A stretch of DNA of 10,216 nucleotides from Candidatus Krumholzibacteriia bacterium. Lineage in GTDB: Bacteria > Krumholzibacteriota > Krumholzibacteriia > LZORAL124-64-63. The DNA lies in contig JAOZJV010000075.1 in the NCBI GenBank assembly GCA_029935695.1, positions 1-10,216 of the forward strand. The letters run 5' to 3'. Below the pieces are notes generated by a model, which saw only the letters and a program-made list of their open reading frames with translations, searched no databases and was not told the origin of the DNA. This document shows, one piece after another, positions 1 to 7,868 of the stretch (positions are counted from its first letter, which is position 1; the number at the start of each line of letters is the position of its first letter). A program made the translations under genes and the position numbers.

Positions 1-807
1 TGCACCCCCGGCGCAGGAATTGTTTTCACTCAAAGCACTGCTTCGGACTGGAATGGCCTGAGCTTCCAGGGAGGCGGCAGCGGAACCATTGAAAACTGCC
101 TCATCGAACACGCCACTTATGGCCTGACGGTCAATACATCCAACACCGTGACGGTTGAAAACACCACCATTGCCGAAGGAAACTACGGGCTGCACGCCTC
201 GGCAGGCACCCTGGAGCTGGCCAACGTTCTGGTGGCAGACTGCTCTACTTATGGCTTCTACGGCAATGGCATGCAACCCATCTTCCTGGATGCCAACACC
301 GTCTTCGAGGATTGTCCGACGGGTGTTTATCTGACCAATATTTCATCCCTGAACTTCACTTCACCTGTCACAATCCGCAACACCACCACAACCGGATTAC
401 AGATCAACAACTGCAACCAGCCCCAGGTGGACAACATCACCCTGCAAGACAACACAGGCCTGTATGGAGCCATTTACCTGCAAAACTGCGGCGACTTTAA
501 CCTTGGTGCCGGCAACAGCATTGGCGGCGGCGGCATGGAATGCTCCTGGCCCGTGACCATCACAGCCGGCTCCTATCCGGAGATCAGTTGTGTCATTCCC
601 GTTTCCGGTAATTCCTACAACAACATCCAGGTTTATGGTGGGGCCAGTGACCGCTCAGGAACCTGGCCGCTTTTCGCCGATCTGGACTATATCATCTCCA
701 ACTCGCCGACTATTTCAGCTGGTGGTCAGCTGATTATTGAAGACGCAGTGGAAGTGCATTTTGCCGCCAACAGAAATATCACCGTGCGCGGCTCTCTCAT
801 GGCCATC
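1..807 (+). repeat. 807-bp in-frame coding repeat, visible copy 1
   Basis: First visible copy of a 269-codon unit in the beta-helix gene; the phase of the boundary is arbitrary, chosen where the window opens at CTPGAGIVFTQ. Anchor motifs are FTQ at 25, ENCLIEHATYGL near 91, PIFLDANTVFEDCPTGVYL near 280, NLGAGNSIGG near 499 and NITVRG near 775. An earlier copy may lie to the left of the window. Confidence 0.9.
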
Positions 808-2439
808 GGCACCCCGGCTAATGGTATTTTGTTCACCCAGAATACAGCCGCAGCATGGGCTGGGTTGTCATTCCAGGCCGGTGGATATGGATCTCTGGAA
901 AACTGTGTCATTGAACATGCAACCTATGGGCTGACCATCAATACATCAGGCACCGTAGAAGTGGCTCATTCAACCATTCGGGATGGTAATTACGGTGTCC
1001 ACGCATCCAATGGTGACCTGGAGCTGAGCAGCGTCCTGGTGACAGGCAATTCCTCCTATGGCTTCTACGGCAACACGGTGCAACCCATATTTTTGGATGC
1101 CGACACCGTGTTTGAGGATTGCCCCACAGGAGTGTATCTGAACAATATTCCCTCCCTGGAATTCTCAGCACCGGTCACGATTTCCCACACAACCACTGCC
1201 GGACTGCATTTGAATATTTGCGATAATCCCCTGGTCAACAATGTCCTGTTTGAGGAGAACACCGGACTGCAGGGAGCCCTCTATTTCCAAAACTGCGGTG
1301 ATATCAATCTCGGAGCCGGTAACTCCATCGGCGGCACCGGAGTGGAAGCCTCCTGGCCGGTGACAATCACTGCCGGGTCCTACCTCGACCCCAGCTGTGT
1401 GATCCCTGTTGAAGGCAATGCCAACAATGACATTCAAGTCTATGGCGGAAACAGTGACCGCACGGGCATCTGGCAGCAATTCAACGACCTGGATTATGTA
1501 GTGACCACTTCGCCAACCATTGCTGCAGGGGGCCAACTGACCATCGAAGAAGGTGTGACCGTAAAATTTGGAGCCAACCGGAATATCACCGTGCGCGGTA
1601 TTCTTTCGGCCGTGGGCACACCCACCGACCGTATTCTATTGACACAAAATACGGCTTCTGATTGGGCCGGTCTTTCTTTTCCGGGCGGCGGTGGCGGCAC
1701 CATTGGATATTGCACCATCGAAGATGCCACCTACGGTATCAATGCCAACACCACCGGCACTGTCACCGTCACCAACTCCATTATTCGTGAGGGGAATTAC
1801 GGGGTTTATGGCATCAACGGGAACCTGTCTTTCCTGCACTCGAGTATCCAGGATAACTCGGGTTACGGATTTTATGTCACCAACGCCATCCTCCAGTTTG
1901 GTTCTGATGACACCCAGTGGAACGACATTTTCGGTAATGGAACAGGGCAGGCCGGACGCAATTATCGCAATGGTCCCAACGACGTCAGCGTGCCCTGGGT
2001 TTATTGGGGCACCGATGATCAAACTGCCATTGAATATTCCATCTGGCACGAAGCGGACGACGCGGCCCTAGGCCTGGTCACTTACATTCCGTATGCCTCG
2101 GAAGGACACGATCCCCTTTCACCTGTGGACGGGTTTGAGGCACCTGAACAACAAATTCCCAGAACCACGGCTGTTTTCCAAAACTATCCCAATCCCTTCA
2201 ATCCCACGACAATGATCAACTTCGACTTGCACCGAAGCACGCCGGTGAAAATTCAGGTGTTTGATATTTCCGGAAGATGGGTGGCCGACCTGGTGGACCG
2301 TGCCATGTCTGCCGGTCATCACGAGATTGCCTGGAATGGTCGGGATGGCAGAGGACGGGGAGTTTCGTCTGGAGTGTATCTCTATCAATTCCAGGCCGGG
2401 GATATTAAAAAAACTATGCGCATGGTTCTGGTGCGGTGA
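1..2439 (+). CDS. Secreted right-handed beta-helix repeat protein with C-terminal T9SS-type sorting tail (5' partial)
   Basis: The frame is open from the first base, so the true start lies left of the window; 812 residues are visible before the TGA. An in-frame GTG at 148 is not a convincing start because the repeat pattern runs straight through it. The body is rich in G, N, T and short beta-strand-like stretches such as NITVRG, typical of right-handed parallel beta-helix surface proteins. It is made of a 269-residue unit in 2.3 visible copies. Next comes a non-repeat cap (about 1930-2130) with the VYWGTDD and LGLVTYIPYA patterns often seen at the end of such helices. The tail (2170-2436) has QNYPNPFNPTT, then VKIQVFDISGR, an AGHHEIAWNGRD turn and SGVYLYQFQAG, matching the FlgD-like/type IX secretion sorting domain family. 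Export and surface attachment or release are inferred from that tail. The ligand or enzymatic role is unknown; no catalytic motif was recognised. It converges with the metal efflux operon and shows no functional link to it. Confidence 0.88.
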   Translation, partial: CTPGAGIVFTQSTASDWNGLSFQGGGSGTIENCLIEHATYGLTVNTSNTVTVENTTIAEGNYGLHASAGTLELANVLVADCSTYGFYGNGMQPIFLDANTVFEDCPTGVYLTNISSLNFTSPVTIRNTTTTGLQINNCNQPQVDNITLQDNTGLYGAIYLQNCGDFNLGAGNSIGGGGMECSWPVTITAGSYPEISCVIPVSGNSYNNIQVYGGASDRSGTWPLFADLDYIISNSPTISAGGQLIIEDAVEVHFAANRNITVRGSLMAIGTPANGILFTQNTAAAWAGLSFQAGGYGSLENCVIEHATYGLTINTSGTVEVAHSTIRDGNYGVHASNGDLELSSVLVTGNSSYGFYGNTVQPIFLDADTVFEDCPTGVYLNNIPSLEFSAPVTISHTTTAGLHLNICDNPLVNNVLFEENTGLQGALYFQNCGDINLGAGNSIGGTGVEASWPVTITAGSYLDPSCVIPVEGNANNDIQVYGGNSDRTGIWQQFNDLDYVVTTSPTIAAGGQLTIEEGVTVKFGANRNITVRGILSAVGTPTDRILLTQNTASDWAGLSFPGGGGGTIGYCTIEDATYGINANTTGTVTVTNSIIREGNYGVYGINGNLSFLHSSIQDNSGYGFYVTNAILQFGSDDTQWNDIFGNGTGQAGRNYRNGPNDVSVPWVYWGTDDQTAIEYSIWHEADDAALGLVTYIPYASEGHDPLSPVDGFEAPEQQIPRTTAVFQNYPNPFNPTTMINFDLHRSTPVKIQVFDISGRWVADLVDRAMSAGHHEIAWNGRDGRGRGVSSGVYLYQFQAGDIKKTMRMVLVR
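808..1614 (+). repeat. 807-bp in-frame coding repeat, copy 2
   Basis: Complete second copy. The FTQ anchor sits at 832, exactly 807 bp after its equivalent at 25, and all other anchors keep the same offset, so no codon has been gained or lost between the copies. The proteins are about two-thirds identical by eye, while synonymous positions have drifted widely, so the duplication is not recent. Confidence 0.9.
1615..1930 (+). repeat. 807-bp in-frame coding repeat, copy 3 (truncated)
   Basis: The third copy starts in phase: GTP at 1615 and LTQ at 1639, again exactly 807 bp after copy 2. It stays aligned through DNSGYGFY near 1873. After that it resembles the unit only weakly (DDTQWND versus DADTVFED) and then gives way to the C-terminal cap, so only about the first third of the unit is present. 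The right boundary is approximate. Confidence 0.75.
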
Positions 2440-2449
2440 TTGGCAGATG

Positions 2450-2487
2450 AAAAAGCCCGCTTTGCCGACTGGTTGGCAAAGCGGGCT
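2450..2487 (-). terminator. Rho-independent terminator of the efflux operon
   Basis: A perfect 13-bp stem: the arm at 2454-2466 (AGCCCGCTTTGCC) pairs with 2475-2487 across an 8-base loop. Read on the minus strand the stem is followed by TTTTT, as expected for an intrinsic terminator, and it lies 15 bp past the stop of the pump gene. On the plus strand no T run follows the stem, so it should work poorly, if at all, for the beta-helix gene that ends at 2439. Confidence 0.88.
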
Positions 2488-2501
2488 GAGAAACATATTT
2501 C

Positions 2502-5500
2502 CTATCGTTCCCGCCGCCAGCTATAAAGCACCGGCACAATAAACAATGTCAGCAAAGCCATCATCATGCCCCCCAGAGACGGAATCGCCATGGGAATCAT
2601 GATGTCGGCTCCCCGGCCATCCAAAGTCAGAATGGGCAGCAGCGCCAGGATGGTGGTGGCCGAAGTCATCAGAGCAGGCCGCACCCGGCGGGAAGCTCCT
2701 TCGATCACAGCCTGGCGGATGGCCTTTTGATCCTGCTTTGCCCGACCCTGAAAATTTTGGTCCAGATACGTAGCCATCAAAACACCGTCATCAGTGGCAA
2801 TGCCGAACAGGGCCAGGAAGCCCACCCACACCGCCACGCTGAGGTTCAACTGGTGCACATGGAACATGCTGCGCAGGTCCACCCCCATCACCGAAAAATC
2901 TAAAAACCAGGGCTGGCCGTACAACCATATCATGAGGAACCCACCAGCCCAGGCCACAAACACACCCGCAAAAACCATAGTCGTGGTGCCCACCGACCGG
3001 AACTGCAGGTACAACACCAAAAAGATCAGCAACAGGGCCACCGGCAAAACCACCTGCAGCGTTTTCTCACTGCGCACCTGGTTTTCAAAGCTGCCGGCAA
3101 AAGCATAACTCACGCCTTCGGGCAGATTCAGGCGGCCATTTTCCTGCAAGTGCAGCAAATGACTGCGAGCCGCCTCCACCACATCCACTTCTGCAAACCC
3201 TGGTTCGCCGTCGAAAATGACATAGCCAATCAGGAAAGTATCTTCACTCTTGATGGTCATGGGACCGCGCACGTAACGCATCTCTATCAAATCGCCCAGA
3301 GGCACCGGCACACCGTCGGCGCCATGCACAAGGATGGCCTCAATAGATTCCAAATTATCCCGACGTTCCCGGGCGTAACGCACCCGCACGGCGTGACGGG
3401 CCCGTCCTTCGATGGTGGTGGTGGCCGTGGTGCCGCCGATGGCTGTTTGAATCACATCCTGCACCGCGGCCACGGTCAGACCATGGCGGGCGATGGCGCT
3501 GCGATCGATGACCATTTCCAGATAGGGTTTGCCCACCATGCGATCGGCGATCACTGTACCGGCCGTCACCGATGGCACATTCTTGAGGTGCTTTTCAATG
3601 GCCAGAGCAGCCATTTCGATGGCCTCAAGGCTGGGGCCCTTGACCTTCACTCCCATGGGCGCCCGCATGCCGCTTTGCAGCATCACCAGGCGTGTGCTGA
3701 TGGGTTGGAGTTTGGGAGCCGAAGTGGTGCCCGTCAGTTTTGTGACCCGGACGATTTCATCCCAGATGTCATCGGCGCTTTCAATGGAGGGGCGCCACTG
3801 GCGGAAGTAGCGGCCGCCGTTGTCGGGGATCAGGTCTCCCGCCTCGTCACGAACAAATGTTTCGCCGTGACGATCATAGCGGTAACGCTGGCGGCGGCCG
3901 CTGTCGTTGCGCTTGTATTCCGTTTTATAGTTGACCACCGATTCAACCATGGAAACAGGCGCCGGATCAAGAGCTGTTTGGGCCCTCCCCAGTTTGCCCA
4001 CCACTTGCTCAACTTCAGGGATGCTGCGAATAGCCTGATCCAGATGGGACAGCACATCAGAGGCCTCGCCGATGGATGCGTGCGGCATGGTTGTAGGCAT
4101 GTAAAGGAAAGAGCCTTCATCCAGCGGCGGCATGAATTCCTTGCCCAGACTGCGCCATACAAGAGTGCCGGAAATCATCACCAGAATGGGCAGAATCAGG
4201 AAGGCTTGTTTGTATTCAAGGCACACCGCCAGAAGGCGTGGGTAAAGCCGTCCAAATACATCAAATACCAGCAACAGGCCACCGGCCAGAACCAGCACAA
4301 AGAGAATGTTCAAAACAATGCTGCGTTCAGGGCCCAGTGGCAGCCACAAATTCGCCAGGAGAATGACCGCCAGAAGGGCCGGAATCAGATTGCGGAACCT
4401 TTTGTTTTGCCACCACCGACAGCTCTGGGATGAAGTCGCAGGCTTGCCTCCACGAAGAATCAAAAGGGCCACCGGGGGAATCACCACCAGAGCGACAATC
4501 ACCGATGAAGCCAACGCAAAAGTCTTGGTGAACGCCAGGGGGCGGAAGAGTTTTCCCTCAGCCGCGATCAGGGTAAAAACCGGCAAAAAACTGATAATCG
4601 TGGTGGCAACAGCCGTAGCCACGGCGCCGGCAACCTCACTGCCTGCCTGGTGAATCACGGCCCGCAAAGGAGCATCCGGTGCCTGCTCCCGGCGGCGAAG
4701 AATGTTGTCCACCATGATCACGCCCATGTCCACCATGGTCCCGATGGCAATGGCAATTCCCGACAGGGCCACAATGTTGGCGTCCACCTTGAACACCTTC
4801 ATGGCGATGAACGACATGAGCACCGCCAGAGGCAGCAAACCCGCCACCAGCAAGCCTGCCCGCATGTTGCTGACCATGACGATGACCACGATAATCGTCA
4901 GCAGAATTTCCAGGCTCAGAGCTTCGCGCAGGGTGTCCAGAGTTTCGATAATCAGACCACTGCGGTCATAAAAAGGAACGATAGTGAGCTGGCTGATACG
5001 ACCATCGGATAATGTTTTCTGCGGCAGACTGGGAGCAATTTCCAGGATGCGCTGCTTGACCCTTTTGATCACTTCCAGCGGATTCTCACCATAGCGGACC
5101 ACCACCACCCCACCCACGGCTTCGGCGCCTTCCTTGTCCAATGCACCACGTCGCAGCGCGGGGCCCAATGATACCGTCGCCACGTCGGAAATGAGCACAG
5201 GCACATTGTCGCGAACGGTCACCACACTGGCTTCCAGATCGGTGATGTTCTGCACCGTGCCCACACCGCGCACCACATATTCCACCCGATTGATTTCCAA
5301 ACTGCGGGCACCCACATCACGGTTGGACTGGCTCACTGCCCGGGTCACCTGCTGCAACGTCACGCCGTAAAGAAGCAAAGCGTCAGGGTCCACTTCCACC
5401 TGATATTCCTGTTCAAAACCGCCAACGGAAGCCACCTCGGCCACCCCTCCGGCTGCCAGCAGGGCGTCCCGAATTTGGAAATCCTGCACCTTGCGCAGCT

Positions 5501-6047
5501 CGGCCAGATCCCAGCCGCCTGCCGGTTGTCCCTGCTCATCGCGGCCTTCAATGGTGTACCAGAACACTTGACCCAGAGCCGTGGCATCCGGCCCGAGAGC
5601 GGGTTTGACGCCGTCGGGCAACGTGCCTCCGGGCAGACTGCTCAATTTTTCCAGAATGCGAGAGCGGGAGTCGTAGAACTCGGTGCCTTCATCAAAGAGC
5701 ACATAAACACTGCTGAACCCGAAGAAAGAATAACTGCGTACAGTGCGCACATGCGGCAGCCCCATGAGGGCCGATGTCAGCGGGTAGGTGACCTGGTCTT
5801 CCAGATCCTGGGGAGAGCGGCCGGGCCACTCGGTAAAAATAATCTGCTGGTTCTCCCCAAGGTCGGGAATGGCATCCACCGGCACAGGATCCCGAGGTAG
5901 CCAACTGGTTTGCCAGTCAAAAGGGGAAACGACGGCACCCCAGCCAGTGGCCAGGAGAACCAGCAGAAAAATGATCAGTTTGTTGTCCAGACAGAAACCA
6001 ATGAGGCCGGCCCAGAAACCTTGGGGAGTTTCAACATGCCCGTTCAT
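2502..6047 (-). CDS. cusA: CusA/CzcA-family heavy-metal RND efflux pump, inner membrane
   Basis: A proton-driven inner-membrane pump (1181 aa) of the heavy-metal RND family, the engine of the tripartite export complex. It shows TM1 at about 22-41, two large periplasmic domains, TM4 GIAIAIGTMVD (430-440), and TM10 GIATDDG (1082-1088). Aligned from memory with E. coli CusA (1047 aa), the three cleft methionines M573, M623 and M672 match M650 (FLYMPTT), M700 (VSMVES) and M789 (VMLQSG); D617, E625 and R669 match D694, E702 and R786. Differences: about 51 extra residues after TM6 form two extra hydrophobic stretches (about 553-571 and 577-598), about 40 charged residues are inserted between M700 and M789, and about 21 precede TM10. 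K984 is Ala1125 and E939 is Asp1086. The ATG overlaps the adaptor's TGA by one base (TGATG), with AGGA at 6060-6057 as ribosome site nine bases upstream, so translation is probably coupled. Cu/Ag export is likely but not proven; other divalent metals are possible. Confidence 0.95.
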   Translation of the reverse strand: MNGHVETPQGFWAGLIGFCLDNKLIIFLLVLLATGWGAVVSPFDWQTSWLPRDPVPVDAIPDLGENQQIIFTEWPGRSPQDLEDQVTYPLTSALMGLPHVRTVRSYSFFGFSSVYVLFDEGTEFYDSRSRILEKLSSLPGGTLPDGVKPALGPDATALGQVFWYTIEGRDEQGQPAGGWDLAELRKVQDFQIRDALLAAGGVAEVASVGGFEQEYQVEVDPDALLLYGVTLQQVTRAVSQSNRDVGARSLEINRVEYVVRGVGTVQNITDLEASVVTVRDNVPVLISDVATVSLGPALRRGALDKEGAEAVGGVVVVRYGENPLEVIKRVKQRILEIAPSLPQKTLSDGRISQLTIVPFYDRSGLIIETLDTLREALSLEILLTIIVVIVMVSNMRAGLLVAGLLPLAVLMSFIAMKVFKVDANIVALSGIAIAIGTMVDMGVIMVDNILRRREQAPDAPLRAVIHQAGSEVAGAVATAVATTIISFLPVFTLIAAEGKLFRPLAFTKTFALASSVIVALVVIPPVALLILRGGKPATSSQSCRWWQNKRFRNLIPALLAVILLANLWLPLGPERSIVLNILFVLVLAGGLLLVFDVFGRLYPRLLAVCLEYKQAFLILPILVMISGTLVWRSLGKEFMPPLDEGSFLYMPTTMPHASIGEASDVLSHLDQAIRSIPEVEQVVGKLGRAQTALDPAPVSMVESVVNYKTEYKRNDSGRRQRYRYDRHGETFVRDEAGDLIPDNGGRYFRQWRPSIESADDIWDEIVRVTKLTGTTSAPKLQPISTRLVMLQSGMRAPMGVKVKGPSLEAIEMAALAIEKHLKNVPSVTAGTVIADRMVGKPYLEMVIDRSAIARHGLTVAAVQDVIQTAIGGTTATTTIEGRARHAVRVRYARERRDNLESIEAILVHGADGVPVPLGDLIEMRYVRGPMTIKSEDTFLIGYVIFDGEPGFAEVDVVEAARSHLLHLQENGRLNLPEGVSYAFAGSFENQVRSEKTLQVVLPVALLLIFLVLYLQFRSVGTTTMVFAGVFVAWAGGFLMIWLYGQPWFLDFSVMGVDLRSMFHVHQLNLSVAVWVGFLALFGIATDDGVLMATYLDQNFQGRAKQDQKAIRQAVIEGASRRVRPALMTSATTILALLPILTLDGRGADIMIPMAIPSLGGMMMALLTLFIVPVLYSWRRER

Positions 6048-7867
6048 CAGTTTTCATCCTGACCGAGGGTGGCGATTTCAGATCCGCAGCGCAGCATCAT
6101 GTCACCGTAATAAGGGTTGTTGGTGACTTTGCCCAGCTGGATCCAGTCGGCACCCTTGTTATCGAAAGCCATGGGACAATTGAAGCGGCGCACGACTTTG
6201 CGCTGAGGAAATGTGAAGTGTTCCAAGGTCAGCCAAAGGTTATCCGACAAGGGTTCAAAAGACACCCGGCGGGAGGCCAGATCCGTGCTGCGGGCCATGG
6301 TTTGAACGGCCCTGTTCATGGGTGCATACAATGCATCCCATTGCATGATGGCCGCCACGGGCAATTGTGCCGATTGTTCCTGAACACTGGCCAAAGCGTC
6401 ATTCACTTCAATGACCGCCACTGCAGATCTGGTGTTGTCATCACCGGCCAGATTTTTCTGTAAAACCAGATACGCATCCAGAAGGCGGGACAGTCCGTGT
6501 TGAAATTCTTCAGGCACCGAGGCTAAGTCAAAGGAAGGGATGTCATCCTGGTTTTCCACCGGAGTATCAGATCCACCCGGCGCCATCATCATGCTGGGAC
6601 GCGCCAGAATCTGCAGAGCGCTGTCAATTTTGAAGGCACCACGGGTGACCACTTCCTCTCCTTCATGCAAACCATCGCTTACCAGGTAGAAATCACCGGC
6701 GCGTGGCCCCAGTTGCACCACCCGTCCCTGGTACACCGGCTGCTTTTCGCCTTCCAACTTCACGTACACCACGGCCCGCCGGCCTGTCAGCAAGGGCGCT
6801 GAAGCAGGTACAACCAAAGGGGGTTGTGCCACCCTGCCCAAGTCCACGGGCAGCCCTGAGGCATCCAGCACCGCCTGAACCTGGGCCGAAACAAGCATGC
6901 CCGGTTTCAACAAACCATCGTCATTATTGACCTGCACCCGCACTTCCACGGTGCGGGTTTTTTCATTCAAAACCGGGTCCATAAAAAGGATTTCCCCCGA
7001 GAACTGAAGACCGGGATTGGACCGGATGGAAAACTGAACCGTTTGCCCCATGCGCAGCCACTGAAGATCGCGTTCATAAGCTTCAAGAGTGACCCAAACA
7101 GAAGACAGATCGGCCATGGCGTAAAGCACCGAGCCGGTTTTCACATATTGTCCTTCGGTGGCCTCCCGGCGAATCACCACACCGTCGAAGGGCGCCACCA
7201 CTGTCAGGTGTTCATTGATTTCTTCACCCTCGGTGATATTGGCAATTTGTATTTCATCCAAACCGAGCAGGCGCAATCGCTTTTTGGCCGAATCCACCAA
7301 ACGCCTGACACTGGAAGAAGCCCCATCCTCACCAGCGGCAGCCAGGGCCTTCACCGCAGTCTGCAATTCAGCCTGGGCACTGTAAATTTCCGGGCTGTAA
7401 ATTTCAGCCAACTTCATGCCGCGCTTAACCCGAACACCTGTGGATGCGATATGCAAACGATCCAATCGTCCCCCAAACCGGGCTGTGATGTTCCGTTGTA
7501 ATGTCTCATCCACGGAAACTTTCCCCACCAGATGCACCTGGCGAGATACAAAACGGCGCTGGACAGTGCTGGTGCCCACATCGGCCAAGGCGATGGCTTC
7601 TGCACTGAGAGATAATTCATTGGGATTGAGACCCGATTGGCTGTCTTCTTCCAAAAGAATCAAATCCATGAAACAGATGGGGCATTGCTGCTGGTTGGAC
7701 GGCAAAATAATCTGGGGATGCATGGCGCAGGTCCACCGCTGGGCAGGGCTTTCATCCACGTAGGCCTCATGGGGTTCTGAATCTTCCCCGCGCATCATCA
7801 TGCCCAGGCCAAAAGCCACAGGAATCAGAAGGACCAGCAACCACAATCGGAACTGTTTGAAGCTCAT
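6047..7867 (-). CDS. cusB: CusB-like periplasmic adaptor (membrane fusion protein) with metal-binding domains at both ends
   Basis: The adaptor (606 aa) bridges the pump and the outer-membrane channel. Order: membrane anchor or uncleaved signal (about 6-25); heavy-metal-binding domain at about 45-72 (C47, M49, H50, C62, C65, M67; WTCAMHP and CPICFMDL, with Phe where the family usually has Gly); barrel-sandwich/lipoyl and hairpin regions (about 125-260, with GGRLDRL and VVAPFDGVVIRR); beta-barrel and membrane-proximal regions to about 420; then a DUF3347-type C-terminal domain (about 455-597) with CPM at 564-566 and NPYYGDMML plus C594. E. coli CusB lacks the two terminal domains. The ATG at 7867 was chosen because it puts a short charged stretch before the hydrophobic anchor and sits one base after the channel gene's TAA. 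A start at 7936 would overlap that gene and add 23 residues with no signal character. The ribosome site is weak, consistent with translation coupled to the upstream gene. Confidence 0.93.
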   Translation of the reverse strand: MSFKQFRLWLLVLLIPVAFGLGMMMRGEDSEPHEAYVDESPAQRWTCAMHPQIILPSNQQQCPICFMDLILLEEDSQSGLNPNELSLSAEAIALADVGTSTVQRRFVSRQVHLVGKVSVDETLQRNITARFGGRLDRLHIASTGVRVKRGMKLAEIYSPEIYSAQAELQTAVKALAAAGEDGASSSVRRLVDSAKKRLRLLGLDEIQIANITEGEEINEHLTVVAPFDGVVIRREATEGQYVKTGSVLYAMADLSSVWVTLEAYERDLQWLRMGQTVQFSIRSNPGLQFSGEILFMDPVLNEKTRTVEVRVQVNNDDGLLKPGMLVSAQVQAVLDASGLPVDLGRVAQPPLVVPASAPLLTGRRAVVYVKLEGEKQPVYQGRVVQLGPRAGDFYLVSDGLHEGEEVVTRGAFKIDSALQILARPSMMMAPGGSDTPVENQDDIPSFDLASVPEEFQHGLSRLLDAYLVLQKNLAGDDNTRSAVAVIEVNDALASVQEQSAQLPVAAIMQWDALYAPMNRAVQTMARSTDLASRRVSFEPLSDNLWLTLEHFTFPQRKVVRRFNCPMAFDNKGADWIQLGKVTNNPYYGDMMLRCGSEIATLGQDEN

Positions 7868-7868
7868 G

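Noticed and set aside
148..150. GTG as the start of the beta-helix protein
   Set aside because: The frame is open from base 1 and the same repeat unit is already readable upstream, so the gene begins outside the window.
3150..4433. Long plus-strand open frame (427 codons) inside the pump gene
   Set aside because: It is antisense to the well-supported RND pump. Its translation is a His/Gln/Gly-rich string with no domain pattern, as expected from the complement of a GC-biased gene, and it has no ribosome site or partner.
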